A stretch of 64,000 bases of DNA from Streptomyces mobaraensis NBRC 13819 = DSM 40847 (GTDB lineage: Bacteria > Actinomycetota > Actinomycetes > Streptomycetales > Streptomycetaceae). The DNA is taken from positions 434,001 through 498,000 of the forward strand of contig NZ_CP072827.1 in the NCBI RefSeq assembly GCF_017916255.1, read 5' to 3'. Shown piece by piece: positions 51,453 to 60,683 of the stretch. The notes under the pieces are model-generated. The model searched no databases and was not told the DNA's origin. It worked only from the letters and a program-made list of their open reading frames with translations. Made by a program: the position numbers and the translations under genes. Numbering within the stretch: the stretch's first letter is position 1; every line of letters starts with the position of its first letter.

Positions 51453-52721
51453 CTAGTCCTTCCCCTTCGTCACCGCGTCCGCTATGCGGAGGGTCATCTT
51501 CATCTGGGTCTGGTCGCGGTGCGTGGGGTTGAAGGAGTACACGAGCCGCCGCTGCTGATCGCGGGTGGCGACCATCGCCGAGTTGTAGCCGTACCGCTCA
51601 CCGGTCTTGCCCCAGAACGTCACCCCGTTCACCGTGACTGTCTGCAGTCCTGCGCTGTAGCGGGCCGGACCGCCGTCCGTCATGCGCACGTTCTCAGGGG
51701 GCAGCGTGAACATCCTCTCCAGCTGGGCCGCGGGCAGCAGCCGGCCGGAGAAGAGCGCGGAGAGGAAGCGGTCCAGGTCCCCGGTCGTGGAGATCATCTC
51801 TCCCTCGCCCCAGGCTTCCGTCTGGTCGTACTCCGTGGCGTCCCGCAGCGTGCCGTCGGACATCGCCAGGTAGCCGTGGACGTGCGGCCCGTGGATCGTG
51901 GGATCGTTCCCGGGCACGGACGTCCGGGTGAGGTGGAGGGGGCGGAGGATCCGCCTGCCTATCTCCTCCCCGTAGGAGCGGCCGGTCACTTTCTCGACCA
52001 CCATGGCGGCCAGCACGTAATTGATCCCCCGGTACTCCTGCTTGGTGCCCGGCTCGAATCTCATCGGCCCATGGCTCACCAGGGACACCAGCCGCCGCGG
52101 CGTCCACCGGTCGTAGCGGTGCTGGAGGACCTTCTCGGGGGTGGAGAGGTCCGGGACGTCCGGGCCGCTCTCCGCCGGCAGACCGCTGGTGTGGTTCAGC
52201 AACTGGGTGATCGTGATCGGGGGAAAGCCGGCGGGCAGGACACCCGGCAGGTAGCGCTGGACCGGGGCGTCGAGGTCCACCTTGTGCTCCGCGGCCAGTT
52301 GCAGCACCACCGTGGCGACGAAGACCTTGGTGATGCTGCCGATCCGGAACGTGTCCTCCTGCCGTACGGGACGCTTCGTCCGGAGGTCCGCCACGCCCGA
52401 CGTCCCGTACCAGCGCCCGGCCGAGCCCTCGACTCTCACCTGCGCGGCCGTGGCCTGCGGGTCGTCGAGGTGCGCGATGGCCGCGCGGAGGGCCTGGGTG
52501 TCCAGCGGCGGCACCGCCGGCCCCCGGGCAGGGGCGGGGGCCGCGGCGGCCCCTGTGTCGGCCGCGGCCAGAGCGGCCGGCGCTCCCGCGGTCAGGAGCA
52601 GCGAACCGGCCAGCGCGGCCCCGGCGATGACCCTTCGGCGGCGGAACGGCTTCGAGGACGCGCGCGATGCGGAGAAATCCGGCGAAGAAGGCGTGGCGGA
52701 AGAGGAATTCATGTGGTCCAT
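51453..52721 (-). CDS. Secreted serine hydrolase, beta-lactamase class C/D-Ala-D-Ala carboxypeptidase family
   Basis: The 422-residue protein has a Tat-like signal (FRRRRVIAGAALAGSLLL then APAALAAA), the nucleophile motif SITK at residues 129-132, and KTG in FWGKTGERYG. The second motif, expected as Y-x-N, reads YRGINY, with Gly in the usual Asn place. It probably cleaves D-amino-acid peptides or esters outside the cell. Start choice is between ATG 52721 (GGAG close upstream) and ATG 52712. Confidence 0.85.
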   Translation of the reverse strand: MDHMNSSSATPSSPDFSASRASSKPFRRRRVIAGAALAGSLLLTAGAPAALAAADTGAAAAPAPARGPAVPPLDTQALRAAIAHLDDPQATAAQVRVEGSAGRWYGTSGVADLRTKRPVRQEDTFRIGSITKVFVATVVLQLAAEHKVDLDAPVQRYLPGVLPAGFPPITITQLLNHTSGLPAESGPDVPDLSTPEKVLQHRYDRWTPRRLVSLVSHGPMRFEPGTKQEYRGINYVLAAMVVEKVTGRSYGEEIGRRILRPLHLTRTSVPGNDPTIHGPHVHGYLAMSDGTLRDATEYDQTEAWGEGEMISTTGDLDRFLSALFSGRLLPAAQLERMFTLPPENVRMTDGGPARYSAGLQTVTVNGVTFWGKTGERYGYNSAMVATRDQQRRLVYSFNPTHRDQTQMKMTLRIADAVTKGKD

Positions 52722-52778
52722 GCTTCTCCGCCGGCGCCCGCCCGACATCCGGGCCTTCCCCCACTTCGCCCCTGACGC

Positions 52779-52830
52779 CACCCTGAGAAAAAATCCGGCG
52801 CCCCCTCAGGGTCGCCCCTGAGAGGGCGCC
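52779..52830 (-). terminator. Intrinsic terminator with U-tract after the SDR gene
   Basis: On the minus strand a 15-bp stem (one mismatch; 52816-52830 with 52797-52811) with a 4-base loop is followed by GGATTTTTTCTC. A stem plus six consecutive U residues is a classic Rho-independent terminator, uncommon in this GC-rich genome. Confidence 0.8.
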
Positions 52831-52846
52831 GCCCCGCGCACCGGGC

Positions 52847-53626
52847 TCAGTGCACCGAGAACCCTCCGTCCACGAACACCGACTGCCCGGTCACGTACGC
52901 CGAAGCCCGGCTCGCCAGGAAGACCACCGCCCCCGCGAAGTCCTCGGCGATCCCGTTGCGCCCGGTGAGGGTGCGGGCGGCGAGCGCGGCGACCTTCTCC
53001 GGGTCGGAGGAGAGGCGTTCGTTGAGCGGGGTCATGACGAAGCCGGGAACGAGGGTGTTGCAGGTGACGCCGTACGGCGACCACGCCTCGGCCTGGGAGC
53101 GCGCGAGGGATTCCAGGGCGCCCTTGGAGACGCCGTAGGCGCCGCTCTGCACGAACGCCCGGTGCGCCTGCTGCGAGGTGACGTGGATGATCCGCCCGTA
53201 GCCGCGCTCGGCCATGCCCGGCCCGAAGCGCTGTCCGAGCAGGAAGGGGGCCTCCAGGTTGACCGACAGGGTGGCGTCCCACACGTCCTCCCCCAACTCG
53301 GCCATCGGCGGACGCAGGTTGACGCCCGCGCTGTTGACGAGGATGTCGGGCTCGCCGAACGCACGGGCGGCCTCCTCCGCGGCGGCGCGGACGCCGTCCC
53401 GGGTGCCGAGGTCGGCGCTGACCCGCGCCGCCCGGCCCCCGTGTGCCGCTATCTCGCGCACGGTGTCGTCGAGTTCGGCCTCTCTGCGGGCCACCACGAC
53501 GACGCTCGCCCCGGCCCGGGCCAGGGCCACCGCCATGGCCCGGCCGATGCCGGAGCTGCCGCCCGTGACGACGGCGACCCGCCCGTCCAGCGAGAACAGT
53601 TCGGAAAGGTAATCGGTTGCACTCAT
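52847..53626 (-). CDS. SDR family oxidoreductase (gluconate-5-dehydrogenase-like)
   Basis: The 259-residue classical SDR has VTGGSSGIGRAMAVALARAG, VNSAGVNLRPPM, the active-site YGVSKGALES and a C-terminal YVTGQSVFVDGGFSVH. Relatives reduce 3- or 5-keto sugars or other ketones with NADP(H). A perfect 14-bp palindrome lies 6 bp before the ATG, and a strong terminator follows the stop, so it is a single regulated unit. Its promoter probably lies in the 3' end of the GH65 gene. Confidence 0.85.
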   Translation of the reverse strand: MSATDYLSELFSLDGRVAVVTGGSSGIGRAMAVALARAGASVVVVARREAELDDTVREIAAHGGRAARVSADLGTRDGVRAAAEEAARAFGEPDILVNSAGVNLRPPMAELGEDVWDATLSVNLEAPFLLGQRFGPGMAERGYGRIIHVTSQQAHRAFVQSGAYGVSKGALESLARSQAEAWSPYGVTCNTLVPGFVMTPLNERLSSDPEKVAALAARTLTGRNGIAEDFAGAVVFLASRASAYVTGQSVFVDGGFSVH

Positions 53627-53631
53627 GAGCG

Positions 53632-53645
53632 CACCCTAGGGTGCA
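53632..53645. promoter_or_regulatory. Perfect palindromic operator candidate
   Basis: GCACCCTAGGGTGC lies 6 bp upstream of the SDR ATG and would overlap its ribosome site. The symmetry suggests a dimeric repressor; no regulator gene is adjacent. Confidence 0.5.
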
Positions 53646-53665
53646 CCCCACCAGTCCCACCAGCC

Positions 53666-56053
53666 TCACCGGTACCCGGGCGGCGCCTCCGACTCGGCGT
53701 GGGCGACCGCCCGGCGCCGCGCCGGACTGCGGCCCGCGGGCTGTTCCGGCGCGGGCCGGGCGGGCAGCTTCGGCACCTCGCGGGACTCCGGCGCGTCGGG
53801 GGTGACCGTCAGCTGCTCCCCGCAGTGCCGGATGTCCAGGGCGTCGCCCTCGAGGAGGGTGTACGTGGCCGTGGTGCCCGTGATCTCCACCCGCAGCCTG
53901 CGTCCCCTGACCTGGAGCGTGAAGGCGAGCCGGCCCAGCTGCTCGGGCAGCCGGGGCGCGAAGGCGAGCGCGTCACCGTGGTCGCGCATCCCGCCGAACC
54001 CCATGACCAGGGCGAACCAGGTGCCCGCGAGGGAGGCGATGTGTATTCCGTCGCGGGTGTTCCCCTCCAGGTCGGAGAGGTCCATCATGACCGCCTCGCC
54101 CAGGTAGTCGTAGGCGAGCCGCATATGGCCCGTCTCGGCGGCCATCACCGCCTGCCCGCAGGCGGACAGCGAGGAGTCGCGGACCGTCAGCGCCTCGTAG
54201 TAGGCGAAGTTGCGCGCCTTCTGCTCGTCGGTGAAGGCGTCGCCGCGCAGGCACATGGCGAGGACGAGGTCCGCCTGCTTGACGACCTGCTTGCGGTAGA
54301 GGTCGAAATACGGGAAGTGCAGCATCAGCGGGTACTGGTCCTCGCCCGTCCGCGCGAAGTCCCACATCTGGTGGCCGGTGAACCCCGCCGACTGCTCGTG
54401 GACGCCCAGTTCCTTGTTGTACGGCAGGGTCATCCGGTGGGCCGCGTCGCGCCAGGCGGCGGTCTCCTCGTCGTCGACGCCGAGGGTCCCGGCCGCGTCC
54501 GGATGGCGTTCTGCCGCCGCGGCGGCTGCCCGCAGGTTCTGCTGCGCCATCAGGTTCGTGTACAGGTTGTCGTCGCAGACGGCGCTGTACTCGTCGGGGC
54601 CGGTCACCCCGTCGATGTGGAAGTCGCCATGGTGGTCGTGGTGGCCCAGCGAGCGCCAGAGCCGCGCGGTCTCGACGAGCAGCGGCAGTCCGATCTCCCG
54701 CTCGAAGTCCTCGTCGTCGGTGGCGGAGACGTACCGCACCACCGCGTCCGCGATGTCGGCGTTGACGTGGAACGCGGCCGTGCCGGCCGGCCAGTAGGCC
54801 GAGCACTCGTCGCCGTTGATGGTCCGCCAGGGGAACGCGGCACCGCGCAGCCCCAGTTGGCGGGCGCGTTCCTGCGCGGCGGGCATGGTGCTGTGGCGCC
54901 AGCGCAGCGCCTGTTCGACGGCCTGCGGGGCGGTGTAGGTGAGCGCCGGGAGGACGAAGGTCTCGGTGTCCCAGAAGCAGTGGCCGTCGTAGCCGGGTCC
55001 GGTGAGGCCCTTGGCGGGCAGGGCGCGGGCCTCGCCGCGGGCGCCGGCCTGGAGGACGTGGAAGAGGGCGAACCGGACGGCCTGCTGGATCTCGGCGTCC
55101 CCGTCCACCTCCACGTCGGCGCGGGCCCAGAAGTTGTCGAGGTAGGTGCGCTGCTCCTGGAGCAGCCCGCGCCAGCCGGTGCTGACGGCGCCGGCGAGCG
55201 CGGCGTCCACCTGGTCGTGCAGGGCGGAGACGGAGCGGACGGCCGACCAGCCGTGGGAGACGAACTTCTCCACCCGCAGCCGCTGTCCCGAGCCGAGCCG
55301 CGCGGCCACGGTGAGCCGGCTGAGGTTCTCGCTGCTCTCCGACGACATCTCGGTCTTCTCGGGCCCGTCCACGACGTGGTCCGCCGAGACGGCGATCTTC
55401 AGGTCGCTGCGGGCGGTGCGGTGCAGCAACCGCAGCCGTGCGCCCTGGGCGGCGGTCTGCTCCGGGACGAGCGGGTCCTTGAGGCGGGACGCCGTCCGCG
55501 GGTCACCGCCGAGGTCGGGCATCTCCTCGTTGGCCACCAGCTCCGACTGGACGACGATCCGCACGTCGCCGTCGAGGGGTTCCACCTCGAACGCCACCGC
55601 CGCCACCGCGCGCTGGGTGAACGAGACCAGCCGGGTGGAGCGGACGCGGACGCTCCGGCCGCTGGGCGACGTCCACTCGGCGGTGCGGTGCAGCAGGCCG
55701 GTGCGGAAGTCCAGGACCCGTTCGTGCCGGTGCAGCCGGCCGTAACGGAGGTCGAACGGCTCGTCGTCGACGAGCAGCCGGATCACCTTGCCGTTGGTGA
55801 CGTTGATGACCGTCTGGCCGGATTCCGGATAGCCGTAGCCGGCCTCGGCGTAGGGCAGCGGGCGGAACTCGAAGACGCCGTTGAGGTAGCTGCCCGGCAG
55901 CCCGTGCGGCTCGCCCTCGTCCAGGTTGCCGCGCCAGCCGATGTGCCCGTTGGACAGCGCGAAGACCGATTCGCTCTGGGAGAGCACCCCGAGGTTGAGT
56001 TCGGTCTCGCGGAGGCACCACGGCTCGACGAGAAAGGCCGGATGAGTGATCAC
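53666..56053 (-). CDS. Glycoside hydrolase family 65 phosphorylase (kojibiose/trehalose/maltose phosphorylase type)
   Basis: The 795-residue protein has the GH65 order: N-terminal [29 protein letters not shown], the substrate segment [16 protein letters not shown] (about residue 361), and the catalytic acid Glu488 in [16 protein letters not shown]. Inverting phosphorolysis of an alpha-glucobiose gives beta-glucose 1-phosphate and glucose. The coupled beta-phosphoglucomutase gene then yields glucose 6-phosphate. Which disaccharide is used cannot be told from motifs. A 40-residue Pro/Arg-rich tail follows the propeller-like end. Confidence 0.88.
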   Translation of the reverse strand: MITHPAFLVEPWCLRETELNLGVLSQSESVFALSNGHIGWRGNLDEGEPHGLPGSYLNGVFEFRPLPYAEAGYGYPESGQTVINVTNGKVIRLLVDDEPFDLRYGRLHRHERVLDFRTGLLHRTAEWTSPSGRSVRVRSTRLVSFTQRAVAAVAFEVEPLDGDVRIVVQSELVANEEMPDLGGDPRTASRLKDPLVPEQTAAQGARLRLLHRTARSDLKIAVSADHVVDGPEKTEMSSESSENLSRLTVAARLGSGQRLRVEKFVSHGWSAVRSVSALHDQVDAALAGAVSTGWRGLLQEQRTYLDNFWARADVEVDGDAEIQQAVRFALFHVLQAGARGEARALPAKGLTGPGYDGHCFWDTETFVLPALTYTAPQAVEQALRWRHSTMPAAQERARQLGLRGAAFPWRTINGDECSAYWPAGTAAFHVNADIADAVVRYVSATDDEDFEREIGLPLLVETARLWRSLGHHDHHGDFHIDGVTGPDEYSAVCDDNLYTNLMAQQNLRAAAAAAERHPDAAGTLGVDDEETAAWRDAAHRMTLPYNKELGVHEQSAGFTGHQMWDFARTGEDQYPLMLHFPYFDLYRKQVVKQADLVLAMCLRGDAFTDEQKARNFAYYEALTVRDSSLSACGQAVMAAETGHMRLAYDYLGEAVMMDLSDLEGNTRDGIHIASLAGTWFALVMGFGGMRDHGDALAFAPRLPEQLGRLAFTLQVRGRRLRVEITGTTATYTLLEGDALDIRHCGEQLTVTPDAPESREVPKLPARPAPEQPAGRSPARRRAVAHAESEAPPGYR

Positions 56054-56793
56054 GCTGTCTCCCCCAGAAGGTCGGAAAGGTCGTCCACGACGACGTCCGC
56101 GCCGTGCCGGCGCAGCGCCTCGGCCTGGTCCGCCCGGTTGACGCCCACGACGTGGCCGAACTTCCCGGAACGGCCGGCCTCCATGCCGGCCAGGGCGTCC
56201 TCGAAGACCGCGGCCTCGGCCGGTGTCACCCCGAGCGCCTCGGCGGCGGCGAGGAAGGTGTCGGGGTGCGGTTTGCCCGGCAGGTGCCGTTCGGCGGCGA
56301 CGATGCCGTCGATCCGTACCTCGAACAGGTCCTCGATACCCGCCGCGACGAGGACGTCGCGGCAGTTGGCGCTGGACGAGACGACGGCCCGGCGCAGCCC
56401 GGCCGCCCGGACGGCCTCGACGTACCGCACCGATCCCGGGTAGGGCTGGACGCCCTCCTTCTTGATCTTCGCCAGGACCAGGGCGTTCTTGCGGTTGCCG
56501 AGACCGTGCACGGTCTCCCGGTCCGGCGGGTCGTCGTCGCTCCCCTCGGGCAGGGTGATGCCGCGGGAGGCCAGGAAGGTCCGGACGCCGTCGGCCCTGG
56601 GCATGCCGTCCACGTACGCGTCGTAGTCGGCGGCCTTGTCGAACGGCCGGAAGTCCGGTCCGTCGCGCTGGGCCAGGAACGCGTCGAACATCTCCTTCCA
56701 GGCCGCGGCGTGGACGGTCGCCGTCCGGGTGAGGACGCCGTCCAGGTCGAAGAGGCAGGCGCGGACGGTGGCGGGCAGGCCGAGAGCGGTCAC
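56050..56793 (-). CDS. Beta-phosphoglucomutase-like HAD enzyme
   Basis: The 247-residue protein has the HAD mutase motifs [45 protein letters not shown] and [16 protein letters not shown]. It would interconvert beta-glucose 1-phosphate and glucose 6-phosphate. It overlaps the GH65 gene by GTGA, which supports the pairing. The GTG at 56793 follows AGGGGAAA. Divergent from the 57.2-kb SDR. Confidence 0.87.
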   Translation of the reverse strand: MTALGLPATVRACLFDLDGVLTRTATVHAAAWKEMFDAFLAQRDGPDFRPFDKAADYDAYVDGMPRADGVRTFLASRGITLPEGSDDDPPDRETVHGLGNRKNALVLAKIKKEGVQPYPGSVRYVEAVRAAGLRRAVVSSSANCRDVLVAAGIEDLFEVRIDGIVAAERHLPGKPHPDTFLAAAEALGVTPAEAAVFEDALAGMEAGRSGKFGHVVGVNRADQAEALRRHGADVVVDDLSDLLGETA

Positions 56794-57158
56794 GGTGTTT
56801 CCCCTTTCCCTGGTCGCGGCACCGCCTGCCCACGGAGGGGGCGAATCACTCGTTCGCTCGCGCGGGGCGACGGTTCCGTCGAGGCGGTCTGCCCCGTCGG
56901 AGGGCTGTTGACGCCCCGGGCGCGTCGGCGGTCGTCCGCGCTCCTGAGTGCCCCCTCGCGCGCCGTGCGCCATCCGGTGGCACCGGCGGCCCGCCTCTCG
57001 CCGCCGCCGCGGCGGACCGGCGACGCTGGGGCCGGCGCCGGCCGTCGCCGGTGCGCATCCGGCCCGTCCGGCCGGGTACGCGGAGCCGGTACCGAGAAGA
57101 TCCCCGGACACCCCCGCGTGCCCTCCCCCGAGGGCCGAGCGCGGAGCGAGGAGGCACG
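56794..57158. other. Divergent promoter region
   Basis: The 365-bp gap between the mutase and SDR genes includes a stress-promoter match for the SDR and GC-rich stretches, but no supported gene. I found no clear promoter for the mutase operon. Confidence 0.5.
57055..57079 (+). promoter_or_regulatory. SigB/SigH-like promoter for the SDR gene
   Basis: GCAT (57055-57058), 15 bases and GGGTAC (57074-57079) fit GNNT-N14-16-GGGTAC, about 80 bp before the ATG. Confidence 0.4.
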
Positions 57159-57998
57159 ATGACCCGGCCGGCACAGCAGCAGGAGGTCCCCGGCGTCGAG
57201 AAGGAGCTGCGGCCCCGGGCCGACCACGGCGAGGAGGGCTACCAGGGGTCGGGGCGGCTGAAGGGGAAGGTGGCGGTGGTCACCGGCGGGGACAGCGGCA
57301 TCGGCAAGGCCGTGGCCATCGCCTACGCCCGGGAGGGCGCCGACGTCCTCGTCTCCTACCTGGACGAGCACGAGGACGCCCGGGACACCGCGCGCTGGGT
57401 GGAGGAGGCCGGGCGGCGGGCCGTGCTGGTCCCCGGCGACCTCGCCCGGCCCGAGCACTGCCGGGCGGTGGTCGCCCAGGCCGTCGAGGAGTTCGGCCGG
57501 ATCGACGTGCTGGTCTCGAACGCTGCGTTCCAGATGACCCACGGGACGCTGGAGGAGATCTCGGACGAGGAGTGGGACCGTACCCTCGCCACCAACCTCA
57601 GCGCGATGTTCCACCTGTGCAAGGCCGCGCTGCCGCACATGGACGCCGGTGCCTCGATCATCGGCAGCAGCTCGGTGAACTCCGACATGCCCGTGCCGAC
57701 GCTGCTGCCGTACGACGTCACCAAGGCGGGCGTCGCCAACTTCTGCGCCGCCCTCGCCCAGCTCGTCGGCGAGCGCGGCATCCGCGTCAACAGCGTGGCG
57801 CCCGGCCCGATCTGGACGCCGCTGATCCCCTCCACCATGCCGCCGGAGCAGGTGGAGCACTTCGGCGAGCAGACCCCGCTGGGCCGCCCCGGGCAGCCCG
57901 CCGAGGTGGCGCCCGTCTACGTCCTGCTCGCCTCCGACGAGGGCAGCTACATCTCCGGCGCCCGCGTCGCGGTGACCGGCGGGAAGCCCATCCTGTGA
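57159..57998 (+). CDS. SDR oxidoreductase (glucose-1-dehydrogenase-like general-stress type)
   Basis: The 279-residue SDR has a hydrophilic 35-residue leader ([19 protein letters not shown]) typical of YhdF/YhxC-like stress SDRs, then [25 protein letters not shown], the active-site [11 protein letters not shown] and a terminal [16 protein letters not shown]. It may reduce a sugar or aldehyde with NADP(H). The ATG at 57159 follows GAGGAGG. The remnant of a cupin gene begins just after its stop. Confidence 0.87.
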   Translation: MTRPAQQQEVPGVEKELRPRADHGEEGYQGSGRLKGKVAVVTGGDSGIGKAVAIAYAREGADVLVSYLDEHEDARDTARWVEEAGRRAVLVPGDLARPEHCRAVVAQAVEEFGRIDVLVSNAAFQMTHGTLEEISDEEWDRTLATNLSAMFHLCKAALPHMDAGASIIGSSSVNSDMPVPTLLPYDVTKAGVANFCAALAQLVGERGIRVNSVAPGPIWTPLIPSTMPPEQVEHFGEQTPLGRPGQPAEVAPVYVLLASDEGSYISGARVAVTGGKPIL

Positions 57999-58013
57999 GC
58001 GCGGCGCCCGGCG

Positions 58014-58416
58014 GCTGGAAACCAGCCGCACGGCAAGACGGAGGCGTGGCACATCCTGTACGCCGGGGCGTACGCCGGGGTGCGGGAGGACGCGGACCGG
58101 GGGGGGCGCTGCTGAGGCAGGACGTCGACGCGGTGCTGCGCCGGATCCCGTCCGCGCCGGGGAGACGGCGTACGCGCCGGGCGGCACCGTGCACAGCTTC
58201 GGGCCCGGCGTCCTCGTCCACCAGATCGAGCAGACCTCGGGCGTCCGGCAGCACGCCGTGCGCCACCGGATGGAGGACGGCGCGCCGCTCTCCGACGTCG
58301 AGCGGCTGCCGGACGGTCTCGACCGGGACGTCCGCGCGCCCCTGCGGGCGGCGGGCCGTCCGCCGGAGGCGGTGGCCGCGCTGGTCGCGTCGGGTCCGGA
58401 TCCCGCGGCGGACTGA
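58014..58416 (+). pseudogene. Remnant of a mannose-6-phosphate-isomerase-like cupin gene
   Basis: Translated pieces in different frames give GKTEAWHILYAGAYAGVREDADR, then ALLRQDVDAVLRRIPS, then PGETAYAPGGTVHSFGPGVLV and HQIEQTSGVRQHAVRHRMEDG. Together they match the cupin metal site and C-terminal half of class I phosphomannose isomerases, but the N-terminal half is missing and at least two frameshifts separate the blocks (near 58110 and 58160). An 88-bp stretch also contains an in-frame stop. It cannot make a functional enzyme. Confidence 0.7.
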
Positions 58417-58544
58417 GGGGCGCCGGACCGGTTCCGTCAGCGCGTACGCCACGCGACACGCGGGCAGGAACGTGCCTGCGCGACGCCGACCGCGGAACGC
58501 GGTGCCATGGCCGGGGGAACGGGACAGGAGAGGGGTGGTGCCGG

Positions 58545-59342
58545 ATGTCCGTGCCGTTCGCGGGGTCCGGTCCGGTGCGGGTGCTGGAGGTGGAAAGCGC
58601 CGCCTACCGGCGGGCGTTCGAGCTCTTCCTGGCCGGGACGGACGAGAAGGAGGACATCGAGGCGCGCCTGGTCCGCCTCGTCGAGGGGCTCGGGCGGCGC
58701 CGGGTGTTCCTGGACGTCGGCGCGGGCGAGGGCCGGACCACCGCCCGGCTGGCGCCGTACTTCGAGCGGACGGTCGCCGTCGAGCCCAGCGCGGCCATGC
58801 GGGAGGCGCTGCGCCGGACGTGTCCGGGCGCCGCCGTGCTGGCGGAGCCCGTCGACGGTGCCGAGCCCGGGGTCCGGGCGGATCTGGTCCTCGTCTCGCA
58901 CGTGCTGTACTACCTGCCCGAGGAGGAGTGGCCCGGCATCCTCGACCGGGTCTTCGGCTGGACGGCGCCCGGCGGCACGCTCCTCGTCCTGCTGCAGGAT
59001 CCGGACAACGCGTGCATGCGCATGGTCCGGCATTTCACCGGGGCCCGGTTCGACCTCCGGACCGCCGCCCGGCGGCTGGTGGCGCGGCAGGCGGGGCGGG
59101 TGGCTGACTGGTCCGTGGAGACGGTCGGGAACGCGTACCGGACGGCCGATCCGCGCGAGGCCCTGGCCACCGCCGAGTTCATGATCAACGTGCCCGGGCT
59201 GAAGGACCTCGACCCGCTTCCCTCCCGTGCCGGTCTCGCCGCCTACGTGGACGAGCACTTCGCCCGGCCGGACGGTACGTACGCCATCGGCCACACCCAT
59301 GACGTCGTGCGGATCCGCCGCGCGCCGGATCCGGCCGGCTGA
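58545..59342 (+). CDS. Class I SAM-dependent methyltransferase
   Basis: The 265-residue protein has motif I VFLDVGAGEGRTTARLAPYF, an acidic motif II AVEPSAAM, VLVSHVLYYLPEEEW and LLVLLQDPDNACMRM. It probably methylates a small molecule. The long helix before motif I (RRAFELFLAGTDEKEDIEARL) is family typical. There is no signal peptide. The ATG at 58545 follows GAGAGGGG. The YbdK gene begins 93 bp downstream. Confidence 0.82.
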   Translation: MSVPFAGSGPVRVLEVESAAYRRAFELFLAGTDEKEDIEARLVRLVEGLGRRRVFLDVGAGEGRTTARLAPYFERTVAVEPSAAMREALRRTCPGAAVLAEPVDGAEPGVRADLVLVSHVLYYLPEEEWPGILDRVFGWTAPGGTLLVLLQDPDNACMRMVRHFTGARFDLRTAARRLVARQAGRVADWSVETVGNAYRTADPREALATAEFMINVPGLKDLDPLPSRAGLAAYVDEHFARPDGTYAIGHTHDVVRIRRAPDPAG

Positions 59343-59435
59343 GAGCGGTCCCGGTCCGGTCGGCGCAACCTCGCCCGACCTGGGTATACGGGCTCCGAAC
59401 GACAAGCGGAACCCTGGGAAGGGGCGGATGGCGGC

Positions 59436-60524
59436 ATGCGGAGCGTAGGAGTGGAAGAGGAGCTCCTCCTGGTGGATCCGGACAGCGGGGAGCCGCGGGC
59501 CGTGGCCGGGACGGTGCTGGCCCTGGAGGATCTGGCCCGGGGCGACGATCCGGAGCTGGAGAAGGAGCTCCAGCGGGAGCAGTTGGAGACGGCCACCCGG
59601 CCGACGAAGGACATGACGGACCTGGCGGCCGAGGTGCGGCGGCGGCGTGCCACGGCCGTCGAACGGGCCGGGGCCGTCGGCGCCGCGGTGGCGGCCCTGG
59701 CCACCTCGCCGCTGCCGGTGGACCCTTCGCTGAGCGCGGGCCGGCGCTACCGGCGGGTGGCGGAGGAGTTCGGGCTCACGGCCCAGGAGCAGCTGACCTG
59801 TGGCTGCCACGTGCATGTGAGCGTCGAGTCGGACGAGGAGGGGGTGGCGGTCCTGGACCGGATCCGCCCCTGGCTGGCCCCTCTGCTCGCGCTCAGCGCC
59901 AACTCCCCCTTCTGGCAGGGCCACGACAGCGGCTACAGCAGCTACCGCAGCCAGGTGTGGGGGCGTTGGCCGTCGGCCGGCCCGGTGGAGGTGTTCGGCG
60001 GTCCGGAGCGGTACCACGCCCACGTACGGCAGTTGCTCGACACACGGACACTGCTCGACAAGGGCATGATCTATTTCGACGCGCGGTTGTCGCGGAACTA
60101 CCCCACCGTGGAGATCCGGGTGTCCGACGTGTGCCTGGACCCGGACGACACGGTGCTGGTGGCGGCCCTGGCCCGGGGCCTGGTGGACACGGCGGCCCGC
60201 GACTGGCGGGCCGGCCGGCCGCCGGAGCCGGTCTCCGTGGGGCTGCTGCGGCTGGCGTCCTGGCGGGCGTCGAGGTCGGGCGTCGCGGACGGCCTGGTGC
60301 ACCCGCTGGAGTGGACGCCGGCCCCGGCGGAGACGGTGGTGCGGGCGCTGGTGGAGCATGTCCGCGACGCGCTCGCGGACTCCGGCGACCTCGCCCTGGT
60401 GGAGGAGTCGCTGGCGCGCCTGCTCGCCCGGGGCGGCGGCGCGGACCTCCAGCGCGCGGCCCTGGCCCGTACGGGCGAGCTGCGGTCGGTCGTCGAGGAG
60501 GCGGTCGAGCGCACGGCGTCCTGA
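59436..60524 (+). CDS. YbdK-type carboxylate-amine ligase (glutamate-cysteine ligase 2 family)
   Basis: The 362-residue protein has the GCS2 signature: GVEEELLLVDPDSGEPR, EKELQREQLETATRPTKD, the metal/substrate motif CGCHVHVSVES, SANSPFWQG, YFDARLSRNYPTVEIRVSDVC. Members ligate glutamate to cysteine or another amine with ATP; in actinomycetes the true function is uncertain because mycothiol replaces glutathione. The ATG at 59436 follows GGGGCGGATGG. It is followed by a methionine importer on the same strand. Confidence 0.88.
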   Translation: MRSVGVEEELLLVDPDSGEPRAVAGTVLALEDLARGDDPELEKELQREQLETATRPTKDMTDLAAEVRRRRATAVERAGAVGAAVAALATSPLPVDPSLSAGRRYRRVAEEFGLTAQEQLTCGCHVHVSVESDEEGVAVLDRIRPWLAPLLALSANSPFWQGHDSGYSSYRSQVWGRWPSAGPVEVFGGPERYHAHVRQLLDTRTLLDKGMIYFDARLSRNYPTVEIRVSDVCLDPDDTVLVAALARGLVDTAARDWRAGRPPEPVSVGLLRLASWRASRSGVADGLVHPLEWTPAPAETVVRALVEHVRDALADSGDLALVEESLARLLARGGGADLQRAALARTGELRSVVEEAVERTAS

Positions 60525-60612
60525 GGGCCACGCTCGCCAGGCGACCTTCGTTTCATTGCAAGGAAGTGAATCCTTCCTTTCATGACCAGGCCATTCCGGG
60601 TTTCGCTCCTAC

Positions 60613-60637
60613 GATCACCAGCAACCTGCCGGTGATC
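60613..60637. promoter_or_regulatory. Inverted repeat in the metQ leader
   Basis: GATCACC (60613-60619) pairs perfectly with GGTGATC (60631-60637); just upstream AAGGAAG and CTTCCTT form another 7-bp repeat (about 60560-60580). These are candidate operators or leader hairpins for control of methionine uptake. They do not match a SAM riboswitch. Confidence 0.4.
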
Positions 60638-60683
60638 TTCCGACGAACCGGCCCTGTATCGCCACCACCCGGGATGAGCCCTC

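Noticed and set aside
60525..60683. SAM riboswitch upstream of metQ
   Set aside because: The conserved S-box helices and K-turn are not present; only short inverted repeats are seen.
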